Shown in pieces: positions 9,303 to 18,660 of a stretch of DNA of 22,181 bases. The DNA lies in NCBI GenBank assembly GCA_964484385.1, contig CAZAFV010000044.1, forward strand, positions 1-22,181, given 5' to 3'. Source of the stretch: Poriferisodalis sp964484385 (GTDB lineage: Bacteria; Actinomycetota; Acidimicrobiia; Acidimicrobiales; Poriferisodalaceae). The notes below the pieces were generated by a model. The model did not search any database and had not been told where the DNA came from. It saw only the letters and a program-made list of their open reading frames with translations. The translations under genes and the position numbers were made by a program. Numbering within the stretch: position 1 is the stretch's first letter; the number at the start of each line of letters is the position of its first letter.

Positions 9303-9617
9303 TCAGCCCTTCAGGGCCGACAGGTCATCCGCTGTCGCCCGGGGCGAAGCGCGCAGCACCGCCACCACCAATCCGAGACCTACCACCACCTCGGCCGCCG
9401 CAACGACCAGCACAAACAGCACCACCGTGTGCCCATGCACATCGCCGAAGCGGTCGGCGAAGGCAATGAAGCTGAGATTGACGCCGTTGAGCATCAGCTC
9501 GACGCACATGAGCATGATCAACGGGTTGCGCCGCACGAGCAAGCCCGTGCCGCCGATGAGGAACAGCATCGCCCCCAGCGTCAAGTACCAGCCGGTAGTC
9601 ACCTCGAGGCCGCTCAC
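9303..9617 (-). CDS. nuoK: NADH-quinone oxidoreductase subunit K
   Basis: This is a small three-helix membrane subunit that forms part of the proton path (MrpC-like). It has 104 residues, the family's normal length. The two conserved buried Glu are visible at positions 40 and 76, a spacing of 36 residues as in the E. coli protein (Glu36 and Glu72). The motif NPLIMLMCVELMLNGVNL is diagnostic. The start is GTG, overlapping the nuoJ stop by GTGA, so translation is coupled to nuoJ. Confidence 0.96.
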   Translation of the reverse strand: MSGLEVTTGWYLTLGAMLFLIGGTGLLVRRNPLIMLMCVELMLNGVNLSFIAFADRFGDVHGHTVVLFVLVVAAAEVVVGLGLVVAVLRASPRATADDLSALKG

Positions 9618-10222
9618 TGGCGTGCCTCCTGCGGCGCTGGAGCGTTCTCGCCAGGAGGTGATTCGCCGTACCCACTGCGTCGCGCCAGGATCACCGTGCC
9701 GATGACCGCCACGATGAGCAGCAGCGACGTCAGCTCGAACGCATACACATAGTCGGAGAACAGTGACCGGGCGATCGCGCTGACGTCGGTTGCATAGTTC
9801 GTGGCGACTGCATCGGCTTCGGCTCCGACGATTCCTGCCTGCTCAAGCTCGTACGAACGAGCGCCCTTGAAGATCCGGTCGACCGCGGCGACCAGCCAGA
9901 CCAGCACGGCGGCACCGCCGAGGCCGAATGCGGCCGCGGTCCACCGCTGGGCCGGCAGAGCGCCCAGCGACAGCTCGGCGGCTCGATCCACGCCCAGCAG
10001 CATGATGACGAACAGGAACAGCACCACGATGGCGCCGGCGTACACGATGACCTGCACGGCGGCAATGAAGTGGGCCTGCAGCGCGACGAACAGCACCGCA
10101 ATGCCAAACAGCGTCATCACCAGCATGAGCGCCGCGTGCACCGGATTGCGCGACAGCACCACGCCGACCGCGCCGACGAGACATGCGGCACCGGCCACCG
10201 CGAACACCACCACTTCGACCAT
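9614..10222 (-). CDS. nuoJ: NADH-quinone oxidoreductase subunit J
   Basis: This is a five-helix membrane subunit of complex I whose third helix contains the pi-bulge involved in coupling. It has 202 residues. The diagnostic helix VIVYAGAIVVLFLFVIMLLG is present, as is the N-terminal NPVHAALMLVMTLFGIAVLF. A hydrophilic loop of about 40 residues with acidic character (VGAEADAVATNYATDVS) lies before the last helix. The start ATG overlaps the nuoI stop (TGATG). The frame remains open upstream, but those residues are Arg-rich shadow of nuoI and do not fit the family. Confidence 0.95.
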   Translation of the reverse strand: MVEVVVFAVAGAACLVGAVGVVLSRNPVHAALMLVMTLFGIAVLFVALQAHFIAAVQVIVYAGAIVVLFLFVIMLLGVDRAAELSLGALPAQRWTAAAFGLGGAAVLVWLVAAVDRIFKGARSYELEQAGIVGAEADAVATNYATDVSAIARSLFSDYVYAFELTSLLLIVAVIGTVILARRSGYGESPPGENAPAPQEARQ

Positions 10223-10905
10223 CAGTGATGATCTCCTGCCGCAGACGCGTGGCCGTGCTCGTCGAGGTCGGCCGGCTCGTCGCCGGCTGCGGGCGGTTCG
10301 TCTTCGGTGCCGTCGTAGTCGGCGTGCTGGCCCTGCTCGGGCGCTCGCACGCCGTAGCCCAGCTCGCCGCTCCAGCCGACACGGCCCTCGTAGTCGGGCT
10401 GGCCCGACGGCGAGGTGGCCCGCATCCAGCCCGAGGTGTGCTCGTCGTCGCCGTCGTGCCACAGCTCCCATGGCTGCCGCCGGGGCCGGCCGTCGTCGTC
10501 GGTGAGCAATTCGTCCTTGGTGTAGATGGCGTCGCGGCGGGTGGGGAAGCTGAACTCGAAGACCTTCGTCTCAGTGATGGCCTCGGTCGGGCAGGCTTCC
10601 ACGCACAGGTCGCAGTGGATGCAGCGCAGGTAGTTGATCTCGTAGACGTAGCCGAAGCGCTCCCCCGGCGACACCGGGTCATCGGGCGGGTTGTCGGCCC
10701 CGCGCACGTAGATGCACCGGGCCGGGCAAACACCCGCGCACAGCTCGCACCCGATGCACTTCTCCATGCCGTCGGGGTAGCGGTTGAGCACGTGGCGCCC
10801 GTGAAAGCGGGGCGGCTTCGGCCGCTTCTCCTGGGGGTACTCGGTGGTGACCCGCTCGCCGAAGAGCTTGCCGAACGTGACCTTGAAGCCGTCGAGGTAG
10901 CCCAT
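10222..10905 (-). CDS. nuoI: NADH-quinone oxidoreductase subunit I
   Basis: This is the TYKY-type ferredoxin subunit, which carries clusters N6a and N6b between NuoG and NuoB. Two CxxCxxCxxxC motifs are seen: Cys50, 53, 56 and 60, and Cys95, 98, 101 and 105, each followed by Pro. The N-terminal MGYLDGFKVTFGKLFG is the amphipathic helix that lies on the membrane. The protein has 227 residues. The roughly 80 after the ferredoxin fold are a hydrophilic, Asp/Glu/Gly/His-rich tail longer than in E. coli NuoI (180 residues). Its ATG overlaps the nuoH stop (TGATG). Confidence 0.97.
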   Translation of the reverse strand: MGYLDGFKVTFGKLFGERVTTEYPQEKRPKPPRFHGRHVLNRYPDGMEKCIGCELCAGVCPARCIYVRGADNPPDDPVSPGERFGYVYEINYLRCIHCDLCVEACPTEAITETKVFEFSFPTRRDAIYTKDELLTDDDGRPRRQPWELWHDGDDEHTSGWMRATSPSGQPDYEGRVGWSGELGYGVRAPEQGQHADYDGTEDEPPAAGDEPADLDEHGHASAAGDHH

Positions 10906-12182
10906 CAGCGTTCCTCTCCCGGTCCAGCTTCATCTGGCGATGCACCTGCCTGCATCATCGCCTCAAGATCTTCATCTTCAGCACGCTCCCCAGCCGTGTT
11001 GCGCTTGGCTGCGCGCAGTGCCGCCGCCAGCAACGTCCAACCCAGCGCGAGTCCGACAGCGCTTACCCCCAGCACCACCACCACTTCTTGCAGCGTGCTC
11101 CAGCCCTGATCGACCACCAGCTGTCGTAGCCCCAAGAACATCAGCCAGAACAGCATTACGGGAATGAGCACTTTCCAGCCCAGCGACATCAGCTGGTCGT
11201 AGCGCAGGCGGGGCAGCGTGGCGCGGAACCAGACGAAGACGAACAGGAACGCGAGCACCTTGGCAAGGAACCACACGGTCGGCCACAACCACGTCCAGCC
11301 GAAGAACACCGGCCCGGCCGTGCCGCCGAAGAACAGCGTCACCATGATCGCCGACATCGTGATCACGTTCATGAACTCGGCCAGGAAGAACAGGGCGAAC
11401 CGGATCGACGAGTACTCCGTGTGGAAACCGCCCACGAGTTCCTGCTCGGCTTCGACGAGATCGAACGGAGGACGGTTCAACTCCGCGGTGGCAGAGATCA
11501 GGAACACGAGAAACGGAACGAAGCCTGTCGTGATGAGGAGCCACTCATTCACGCCGCCCGCTTGAGCCCTCACGATCTCGTGAGTGGACAGCGTGCCTGC
11601 AGTGATCACCACGGCGACAACGGACATGCCCAGCGCGGCTTCATAGGAGATGGCCTGTGCCGAGGCCCGCACCGATCCGATGAGCGGGTATTTCGAGCCC
11701 GAAGACCAGCCCGCCAACATCACGCCGTAGACGGCGACCGAGGACATCGCGAGCAGCAGCAGGATGCCGACGGGGGGATCGGCCACCTGCAGGATGGTCT
11801 CCTTGCCGAAGAGCGTGACCGTGCCGCTGCGGCCTGGGGTGTCGGTGAAGACACCGCCGATCGGCACGATCGCAAAGGCGACGAACGCCGTGACCGCCGA
11901 GATGTAGGGCGCCAGCCGGAAGACGAGGGGATCGGCATTGGCAGGGCGGAGGTCTTCTTTGAAGAAGAACTTGATGCCGTCGGCGAGCGCCTGCAGCAGG
12001 CCCCACGGCCCGGCCACGTTGGGGCCGATGCGGTGCTGCATGTCCGAGATCAGCTTGCGTTCGAACCAGATCATGAACATGGTGGCGACCAGCAGGGCGG
12101 CAAAGGCCACCCCCACCTTGGCGCCCATGACCGCGATGTCGCCCCAATCGACACCGTCCGCGAACAGCGGGTCGCCAGTCAT
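10905..12182 (-). CDS. nuoH: NADH-quinone oxidoreductase subunit H
   Basis: This membrane subunit holds the entrance of the quinone channel. It has 425 residues and about 8-9 membrane segments. The family signatures are FERKLISDMQHRIGPN near the N-terminus and ATAELNRPPFDLVEAEQEL with its acidic quinone-site residues in the cytoplasmic loop, then GFHTEYSSIRF. The C-terminal 60-70 residues form an extra membrane segment and an acidic Glu/Asp tail. The ATG overlaps the nuoG stop by 4 bases (ATGA). Confidence 0.97.
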   Translation of the reverse strand: MTGDPLFADGVDWGDIAVMGAKVGVAFAALLVATMFMIWFERKLISDMQHRIGPNVAGPWGLLQALADGIKFFFKEDLRPANADPLVFRLAPYISAVTAFVAFAIVPIGGVFTDTPGRSGTVTLFGKETILQVADPPVGILLLLAMSSVAVYGVMLAGWSSGSKYPLIGSVRASAQAISYEAALGMSVVAVVITAGTLSTHEIVRAQAGGVNEWLLITTGFVPFLVFLISATAELNRPPFDLVEAEQELVGGFHTEYSSIRFALFFLAEFMNVITMSAIMVTLFFGGTAGPVFFGWTWLWPTVWFLAKVLAFLFVFVWFRATLPRLRYDQLMSLGWKVLIPVMLFWLMFLGLRQLVVDQGWSTLQEVVVVLGVSAVGLALGWTLLAAALRAAKRNTAGERAEDEDLEAMMQAGASPDEAGPGEER

Positions 12183-14668
12183 CGCGACACCTCGCCGGCG
12201 CGGGTCTCGATCCGCACGTCGGTGACTGGTGCCGTCACGTCGATCAATGCCCCCACGTCGATGTGGGCCGATGGGAACAGCACGACGACGTTGCCGCGGG
12301 CGATGCCGGCGTCGGCCACGATCGGCAGCCGCAGCGCACCGCGGTCGGAGTGCACTTCGACTTCAGTACCCGATTCGACACCGACTCGCTCCAGGTCGAC
12401 CGGGTGCACTCGCATCACCGTGTCGGCCGCCAGCGACGCCAGCGCAGGCGTCTGGCTGACCGTCACGCCGCCGTCATACAGCTTGCGGCTGCAGACCAGG
12501 CGGAGGCCGTAGGCGTCTCGCGCCGGAGCAACGTGTTCGGGCGGGAACTCGGGCTCGAAGGCCGCTCCCAGCGTCACCACGCCGTCAGCGGCGAGGTCAG
12601 GGCCGACCGCCGAGGCGTGCGTGGCGCACACGGCCGCTATCTCGGCAGTGATCTCGCCGACCGACAGGAAGCCGAGGTCACCGCCGCACAGCACGGCCAG
12701 CTCGGCCGCGATCATCCAGTCGGGGCGGGCTGAGCCGGGTGCGGTCACCAACTCGCCGACGGCCGAGACGCGTCCCTCCAGATTGGTCGTGGTGCCCGAC
12801 TTCTCCCCGAACACAGCGGCCGGCAGCACGATGTCGGCCTCCGCCGCCGACTGGCCCACGAACGAGTCCACCGCTACGACCGTGCCTGCGCCCGACACGC
12901 CGAGGCGCGCCAGCATGCTGTCGGGGAAGTCCGTCAGGGGATCGGCGCCGAGCAGGAAGAGCACGTCGATCTCTCCGGCGGCGGCTGCCGCGAGGATTCC
13001 GGTGGCGTCGTGCCCACGTTCGCCCGGCAGCTCGCCCCACGCCGCGGCGAGCTCCTGCGGCGGGCTGGCGCTCAATGCCCGCCCCGGGAGCATCCCCGGC
13101 GCCAAGCCCATGTCGAGCGCGCCGCGGACGTTGCCTCGACGCGCGGCGACGAGGAAGCGGGCGTGGGGGATGCGGGCGCTGATCACCGCGGCCACCTCGG
13201 CCGTCGCTTCGGCGGATTCCGACACCGACGAGCGGCCCAGCACCACGACGACCGATCCAGATGCCAGCTCGCCGGCCAGCGAGTCATCGCCGTCGAGCAG
13301 GTTCCGCAGCACAGATGCTGCCTCGCCGCCGCGACACTGCTCGCTGCGAACTGCGTTGCGCGTGAGACCGGTCGTGGTCGGGGCGATCTCGACCAGACGA
13401 GTCGTACCCGCTCGCGCTGCGCCGCGCAGACGCAGGTGCAGAACCGGCAGCTCCTCGCGGAGGTCTCCGCACACCAGCAGGGTGGTGTCGGCGCTGCACG
13501 CCTCGTCGATCGTCGCTGCCGGCAGGCCCACTGCCAGCTCTGCGGGCAAGCCGTCGCCGAGCTGCGCATCTACATGGTCGGTCCGCAGCACCGTGCGGGC
13601 CAGCTTCGACCAGGCGTAAGCGTCCTCGTTGGTGCCGCGGGCACCGCCGAGCACGGCAATCGCGCCGGGTCGGGCCGCCTTCACCGCAGCGGCCACAGCA
13701 CCGAGGGCACTCCCCCAGTCAGTCGGCTGGAAGCGGCGCAGCGGCTCTGCGTCCGCGAAGTCGGAGGTGGCGCCCGACGATGCGCGAGCCTGCAGCGGCG
13801 CCGTCACCCGCTCTGGGCTCGACACCGAGCCGAAGGCGAAGCGGCCCTTGTCGCACAGCCAGCCGTGGTTGACCGGGTCGATGTCGACGCCGAGGTAGCG
13901 CACCAGCTCATTGCGCGACGACTGCACCGCGATGCGGCAGCCCACGGCACATGTCGTGCAGGTGGATTCGGTCTCCACGAGATCCCACGGCCGCGCCTTG
14001 AAGCGGTAGGGCGCGGCGGTGAGCGCACCGACCGGGCAGATCTGCACCGTGTTACCCGAGAAGTACGACGAGAAGGGTTCGCCGGGGAACGTGAGCACCT
14101 GTGTTTCGTTTCCCCGCTCGGTGAAGTCAATGAGGGGGTCGCCGGCGACCTCGTCTGCAAAGCGGGTGCAGCGGTCGCACAGGATGCAGCGTTCCCGGTC
14201 GAGGTGAACCAAGTCGGAAATGGGAATCGGCTTCTGGAAGTGCCGCTTCTCCTCCACGAACCTGGACTCGCCCGGGCCGTAGGCCATCGTCTGGTCCTGC
14301 AAGGGGCACTCGCCGCCCTTGTCGCAGACCGGGCAGTCGAGCGGGTGGTTGATGAGCAGCAGCTCCAGCACGCCTTCCTGCGCCCGCCGCGTCCGCTCGC
14401 TGGTGGTGTCCACCACCATCTGCGGCGAGACGGGGACCATGCAGGAGGGCTGCAACTGCGGCCCCCGCCCGGTGTCGATCTCGACGAGGCACATGCGGCA
14501 CATGCCCACCGGGCTCATCCGCTCGTGGTAACAGAACCGCGGGATGTGCACCCCGGCACGATCCGCTGCCGCGATGACCAGTTCGCCCGGCTGCGCATCC
14601 ACGGCGACGCCGTTGATCGTCACCTCCACGGTGCTCGGCGCGGCTTCGGCAGCTGTGGCGTCAGACAC
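12179..14668 (-). CDS. nuoG: NADH-quinone oxidoreductase subunit G (with N7 cluster ligands)
   Basis: This is the large iron-sulfur subunit that conducts electrons from NuoE/F toward NuoI. It has 829 residues from the GTG that overlaps the nuoF stop by 8 bases. Cluster ligands in order are: [2Fe-2S] Cys46, 57, 60 and 76; the His-Cys3 site His108, Cys112, 115 and 121; a [4Fe-4S] site Cys161, 164, 167 and 211; and CxxCxxxCx27C at Cys237, 240, 244 and 272. The last is the off-pathway N7 cluster found in only part of the family. The rest is a molybdopterin-oxidoreductase-like domain, divergent and apparently relic, followed by a beta-barrel near the C-terminus. Identity is certain from motifs and position. 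Confidence 0.97.
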   Translation of the reverse strand: MSDATAAEAAPSTVEVTINGVAVDAQPGELVIAAADRAGVHIPRFCYHERMSPVGMCRMCLVEIDTGRGPQLQPSCMVPVSPQMVVDTTSERTRRAQEGVLELLLINHPLDCPVCDKGGECPLQDQTMAYGPGESRFVEEKRHFQKPIPISDLVHLDRERCILCDRCTRFADEVAGDPLIDFTERGNETQVLTFPGEPFSSYFSGNTVQICPVGALTAAPYRFKARPWDLVETESTCTTCAVGCRIAVQSSRNELVRYLGVDIDPVNHGWLCDKGRFAFGSVSSPERVTAPLQARASSGATSDFADAEPLRRFQPTDWGSALGAVAAAVKAARPGAIAVLGGARGTNEDAYAWSKLARTVLRTDHVDAQLGDGLPAELAVGLPAATIDEACSADTTLLVCGDLREELPVLHLRLRGAARAGTTRLVEIAPTTTGLTRNAVRSEQCRGGEAASVLRNLLDGDDSLAGELASGSVVVVLGRSSVSESAEATAEVAAVISARIPHARFLVAARRGNVRGALDMGLAPGMLPGRALSASPPQELAAAWGELPGERGHDATGILAAAAAGEIDVLFLLGADPLTDFPDSMLARLGVSGAGTVVAVDSFVGQSAAEADIVLPAAVFGEKSGTTTNLEGRVSAVGELVTAPGSARPDWMIAAELAVLCGGDLGFLSVGEITAEIAAVCATHASAVGPDLAADGVVTLGAAFEPEFPPEHVAPARDAYGLRLVCSRKLYDGGVTVSQTPALASLAADTVMRVHPVDLERVGVESGTEVEVHSDRGALRLPIVADAGIARGNVVVLFPSAHIDVGALIDVTAPVTDVRIETRAGEVSR

Positions 14669-16097
14669 GGATGGCCACCTCCGAGACTGAATTCGGTGCA
14701 GGGCCATCAGACGGCCCGGTGTCGAGGTGCGCGTTCGGCGCAACCCGGGCCTCGAATTCCTCGGGGAACAGTGTCATGGCCGAGTGCACCGGGGCGAACG
14801 CGGACGGTCCCACAAAGCAGATGGTGGTCATCTGGTACGGGAACGGCTTCGGCTCGAGGCCCCGTTCGGGTACCGCGGCGTGGGGAAAGTCGCCAGGGCA
14901 GATCGAGGCGCCCACTTCGAACAGCACGTCGAGGTCGCGCGGCGTGCCGGTGCCGTCGCAGACGCGCCGCAGCACCCGCTCCAGCCAGGTCGCCCCTTCC
15001 CGGCACGGCACACACTTGCCGCATGACTCGTGGGCATAGAACTTCGTCAGCGTGAGCGCTGCGGCGGGAATGTCGGTGGTGTCGTCCATCACCATCACTG
15101 CACCGGAACCCAGCATCGACCCCTGCGGCCCCACCTCGGACGCCTCAAACGGCAGGTCGAGCTGTGTCGGCGTGAACCACGGCGCTGAGCCGCCGCCCGG
15201 AACAAAGGCCTTGAGCTCGCGGCCCGGATGCATGCCGCCGCAGTAGTCGTCGCCGTAGATCAGGTCTCGGAACGTCGTGGTGCCGTTGGTGATCTCGTAC
15301 ACGCCCGGGCGCTGCACGTGCCCGCTCACCGCCACCATGCGCGTGCCGGGCGACGTGGGCGTGCCGATGGCGGTGAACGCATCGGCTCCGTGTCGCAGGA
15401 TCCACGGCAGGTTCGCCAGCGTCTCCACGTTGTTGACGATGGTGGGCTGGCCGTACAGCCCGATGGCGGCCGGGAAGTAGGGAGGCTTGAGCCGCGGCAT
15501 GCCCCGGTTGCCCTCCAGGCTCTCGATCAGCGCTGTCTCCTCGCCCACCACATAGGCGCCGGCGCCCCAGTGCAGCACGATGTCCACCGAGAAATCGGTG
15601 CCGCAGATGTTGCGGCCCACCCAGCCGGCCTCGTAGGCCTCGTTGAGGGCCTGCGCCACACGCTCCTGCGCCACGGCCATCTCGCCGCGGATGTACAGGA
15701 AGCACTGCGATAGCCCGACCGCGTAGCAAGCGATGAGGCACCCCTCGATGAGCTGGTGCGGGTCGAGCTCCATCAGCAGGCGGTCCTTGTAGGTGCCGGG
15801 CTCGGACTCGTCGCCGTTCACCACGAGATAGCGAGGCCACACACCGGGCGGGCAGAAGCCCCACTTCACCCCGGCGGGAAAGCCGGCGCCGCCGCGCCCG
15901 AGCAGGGTCGCGCTGCGAACCTCGCCGTGGACCTCTTCGGGCGTGCGGCCGAGGGCAGCACGCAGACCCTCGTAGCCGCCGGTGGCCAGGTAGCGCTCGA
16001 GCGTGTAACTGTCGGGATGGTCGAATCGCTCGGTGACAATGCGGGGCGCATCATTGGCCACGAAACCGGGCGCGTGGGGAATCGTGTACGACGCCAT
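14661..16097 (-). CDS. nuoF: NADH-quinone oxidoreductase subunit F
   Basis: This is the NADH-oxidising subunit, which binds FMN and cluster N3. It has 478 residues. Visible are LLGRGGAGFPAGVKWGF (NADH/FMN glycine loop, residues 65-81), NGDESEPGTYKDR (94-106), GAYVVGEETALIESLEG (180-196) and the N3 ligands Cys359, 362 and 365 (SCGKCVPCREG) with Cys400 (ICPGDFP). The chosen ATG has GGAAGG 8 bases upstream. Longer in-frame starts give Arg-rich non-homologous residues. The tail after about residue 445 is acidic and poorly conserved. It follows nuoE by 58 bases. Confidence 0.98.
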   Translation of the reverse strand: MASYTIPHAPGFVANDAPRIVTERFDHPDSYTLERYLATGGYEGLRAALGRTPEEVHGEVRSATLLGRGGAGFPAGVKWGFCPPGVWPRYLVVNGDESEPGTYKDRLLMELDPHQLIEGCLIACYAVGLSQCFLYIRGEMAVAQERVAQALNEAYEAGWVGRNICGTDFSVDIVLHWGAGAYVVGEETALIESLEGNRGMPRLKPPYFPAAIGLYGQPTIVNNVETLANLPWILRHGADAFTAIGTPTSPGTRMVAVSGHVQRPGVYEITNGTTTFRDLIYGDDYCGGMHPGRELKAFVPGGGSAPWFTPTQLDLPFEASEVGPQGSMLGSGAVMVMDDTTDIPAAALTLTKFYAHESCGKCVPCREGATWLERVLRRVCDGTGTPRDLDVLFEVGASICPGDFPHAAVPERGLEPKPFPYQMTTICFVGPSAFAPVHSAMTLFPEEFEARVAPNAHLDTGPSDGPAPNSVSEVAIRV

Positions 16098-16155
16098 CAG
16101 CTGAGCCTTCCGCCGTCGGACGCGGACCGCACGCCAACGCGGCGGCTGGGGGCCC

Positions 16156-16785
16156 TCATGCTGAACCTGCCCCATTGCTGGCGGCGGCTGTAATCCAGAC
16201 CGGCGGTTCATTGACCGCTTCGGGCGGCACAGCGCCGACGGCTCGGCCTGCCGGGATGTGCTGGCGCACGCGAGCAGTGACCCCGTGCGGCGGGATCTCG
16301 TCGTCGAGCGCGCCCGCAGCTAGGTCGTCAACGAGCTGGTCGAACCCGTCGGCGTCGACCCGGTAGCGGTAGCGGTAGTTCACCTGCAGGCAGGGCGCCT
16401 CGGTGCAGGCGGCCTGGCATTCCGCAGATGCAAGGGTGAACAGGCCGTCAGGGGTGGTGCCGCCGGCGCGCACGCCCAGCCGCTCCTCGGCGTGTTCCAT
16501 GAGCTCGGCGGCGCCTGCCAGCGCGCACGACATGGTGGCGCAGATGTTGACGAGGTACTTGCCGACGGGCTCCCGCTTGAACATCTCGTAGAACGAACAA
16601 GTGCCGAGCACCTCGGCGGGCGTCGTGTCGACAAGCTCGGCGATCTCCACCATCGCTTCCTCGCTGACCCAACCGGCCTGTGCTTGTGCGACATGCAACA
16701 GCGGGATCATCGCCGACCGGCGCTTCGGGTAGCGGCCGATGATCTCGCGCGCTAGCGAGCGGTTCTCCTCAGTGAAAAAGCTCAC
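16156..16785 (-). CDS. nuoE: NADH-quinone oxidoreductase subunit E
   Basis: This is the 24-kDa-type thioredoxin-fold subunit, which carries [2Fe-2S] cluster N1a beside NuoF. The ligands are visible as Cys82 and Cys87 (ICATMSC) and Cys123 and Cys127 (ECQAAC). It has 209 residues. The N-terminal helical part (RSLAREIIGRYPKRRSAMIPLLH) and GWVSEEAMVEIAELV are typical. The C-terminal 45 residues (from about IPPHGVTARV) extend beyond the usual end and are Ala/Pro-rich. The GTG start was chosen because a GGAGGG lies about 9 bases upstream and the protein then begins as the family does. It follows nuoD by 58 bases. Confidence 0.97.
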   Translation of the reverse strand: MSFFTEENRSLAREIIGRYPKRRSAMIPLLHVAQAQAGWVSEEAMVEIAELVDTTPAEVLGTCSFYEMFKREPVGKYLVNICATMSCALAGAAELMEHAEERLGVRAGGTTPDGLFTLASAECQAACTEAPCLQVNYRYRYRVDADGFDQLVDDLAAGALDDEIPPHGVTARVRQHIPAGRAVGAVPPEAVNEPPVWITAAASNGAGSA

Positions 16786-16843
16786 CGGCTGATCCCTCCA
16801 CCGTCGGGCGCGGAGCAGGCAAGAACGCGGCGGTCGCGAACCC

Positions 16844-18133
16844 TCACCGGTCCACCTCCCCCATGATCGGGTCGACTGAGGAGATGATGGCGATGGCGTC
16901 GGCCAGTAGACCTCCATACATCAGATGAGGCAGGCTTTGCAGGTTCACGAACGACGGCGCGCGGATGTGCACCCGCTGTGGCTTGGGCCCGCCGTCGGAG
17001 ACCAGGTAGCAGCCCAGCTCGCCTCGGGGTGACTCGACCGCCACGTACGTCTCTCCGGGCGGCACCCGGAAGCCCTCGGTGAAGATCTTGAAGTGGTGAA
17101 TCAGCGCTTCCATCGACTCATCGATGCGCGCACGCGGTGGCGGCGTGACCTTGCGGTCCTCGGTGCGGTAGGGGCCCTTCGGCATCTTGTCGAGGCACTG
17201 CTCCACGATGCGCATCGACTCGCGGATCTCGTTCAGGCGGATGGAGTACCGATCGAACGTGTCGCCGTAGGCACCCACCACGACGTCGAAGTCGACCTCG
17301 TCGTAGGCCAGGTACGGCATGGTCCGACGCAGATCCCACGCCTCGCCGGTGCTGCGCAGCAGCGGCCCTGTGGCCGACATGGCGATGGCCTCGTCGGCGG
17401 TGATGACGCCGACGCCTTGAGTGCGGTCTCGCCAGATCGGCTGGCCGGTCATCAAGGTGTCGAACTGCTCGAGCCGGTCGGGCAGCACCGTCAGAATGTG
17501 CTCCACGTCGTCCTGCCAACCGTCGGGCAGGTCAGCTGCCACGCCGCCGGGGCGGATGTAGTTGTGGTTCATCCGCAAGCCGGTCACGTTCTCGAAGAAC
17601 CGCAGGATCTCCTCGCGTTCCTTCCACCCGTAGAGCATCATCCCGACTGCGCCGAGATCCATGCCGTTGGTCGCGAGAAACAGCAGGTGGGAGCTCATCC
17701 GGTTCAGCTCGCACATCAGCATGCGGATCCACGTGGCTCGCGGCGGGATCTCCGTTCCCAGCAGATCCTCGACCGCGAGACAGAACACCAACTCGGTGAA
17801 CAGCGGCGAGGCGTAGTCCATACGGGTGACGTTCGTCGGCCCCTGCAGGAACGTGAGGTCTTCGGCGGTCTTTTCCATCCCGGTGTGCAGGTAGCCGATG
17901 ATCGGCTTGGATCGCAGCACCGTCTCGCCCTGGAGCTCCATCGCTATGCGCAGCACGCCGTGGGTGGATGGGTGCTGCGGGCCCATGTTGATGAGCATCG
18001 GCCCGTCGCCAGGCTCTGCTGTGACAACCTCCACATCATCTTCGACAACAGCTGCATCCAGCGCAGCCTCCTCGGAGATTCGCAGCACGGCGTCTGCCGG
18101 TCGGCGGATGGCAGCGGCCGTTGCGGTGCTCAT
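16844..18133 (-). CDS. nuoD: NADH-quinone oxidoreductase subunit D, main operon
   Basis: This is the 49-kDa-type quinone-pocket subunit of the complete operon. It has 429 residues from the ATG that overlaps the nuoC stop (ATGA). The motifs are GPQHPSTHGVLR (His54, His58), YLHTGMEK (81-88), TRMDYASP with the quinone-contacting Tyr107, PPRATWIR, MNHNYIRPGG, then ESPRGELGCYLVSDGG and APSFVNLQSLP near the end, finishing with DPIMGEVDR as in well-studied homologues. The first 40 residues are a variable, acidic extension. All expected residues are present, in contrast to the second NuoD in this window. Confidence 0.98.
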   Translation of the reverse strand: MSTATAAAIRRPADAVLRISEEAALDAAVVEDDVEVVTAEPGDGPMLINMGPQHPSTHGVLRIAMELQGETVLRSKPIIGYLHTGMEKTAEDLTFLQGPTNVTRMDYASPLFTELVFCLAVEDLLGTEIPPRATWIRMLMCELNRMSSHLLFLATNGMDLGAVGMMLYGWKEREEILRFFENVTGLRMNHNYIRPGGVAADLPDGWQDDVEHILTVLPDRLEQFDTLMTGQPIWRDRTQGVGVITADEAIAMSATGPLLRSTGEAWDLRRTMPYLAYDEVDFDVVVGAYGDTFDRYSIRLNEIRESMRIVEQCLDKMPKGPYRTEDRKVTPPPRARIDESMEALIHHFKIFTEGFRVPPGETYVAVESPRGELGCYLVSDGGPKPQRVHIRAPSFVNLQSLPHLMYGGLLADAIAIISSVDPIMGEVDR

Positions 18134-18660
18134 CGGCCTTCCACCGCCTTGAACTGAACCGGGATGGCACCGATGGCGTAGTCCTTGCGCAGCGGGTGAC
18201 CTTCCCAGTCGGGCGGCATGAGAATGCGGCTCGGATCGGGATGATCGCTGAAGCTGATGCCGAACAGGTCGGCCGCCTCCCGCTCGGGCGCCTCGGCACC
18301 GGGATACAGGCCCACCGCCGAGGGCACCTGCGGATCGTCGGCCGGTACTTGGGTGCGGATGCGCAGCCGGCGCCGGCCACGGAGATCCAGCAGGTTCACC
18401 ACCACTTCGAAGCGTTCCGGCTCGATGCCTGGCGCTACGGCGCGGCCGCGGTTGGTGAGCCCGTCCACCGCACACACGTCAACACACAGCTCGAAGCCAT
18501 CGGCAGCAGCCATGCCGAGCACATCGAGGTACTCGTCGCGGCTCGGATGGAGCACCTGCTGGTCACGCTCGTCGGTGCATGGCACGCCGAACATGGTGGG
18601 CTGCTCAGCGATCTCTGTCGCTGGCGCGGCGTCGTCGGCTGCTACGCCCTCGTCTGCCAT
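18130..18660 (-). CDS. nuoC: NADH-quinone oxidoreductase subunit C, main operon
   Basis: This is the 30-kDa-type peripheral-arm subunit. It has 176 residues, compact for the family. The C-terminal signature is clear: EREAADLFGISFSDHPD (127-142), then DWEGHPLRKDY (151-161). The N-terminal 25 residues are Ala/Asp-rich and not conserved. The start ATG shares its A with the nuoB stop (TGATG), and the gene ends in an ATGA overlap with nuoD, so B-C-D translation is coupled. In-frame longer starts read through the nuoB repeat in a shadow frame and were discarded. Confidence 0.96.
   Translation of the reverse strand: MADEGVAADDAAPATEIAEQPTMFGVPCTDERDQQVLHPSRDEYLDVLGMAAADGFELCVDVCAVDGLTNRGRAVAPGIEPERFEVVVNLLDLRGRRRLRIRTQVPADDPQVPSAVGLYPGAEAPEREAADLFGISFSDHPDPSRILMPPDWEGHPLRKDYAIGAIPVQFKAVEGR

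Noticed and set aside
13010..15055. 681-codon open frame on the plus strand opposite nuoG and nuoF
   Set aside because: It is a shadow of high-GC coding on the minus strand. The protein is Arg/His/Gly-rich with no domains, and the opposite strand has unmistakable nuo motifs.
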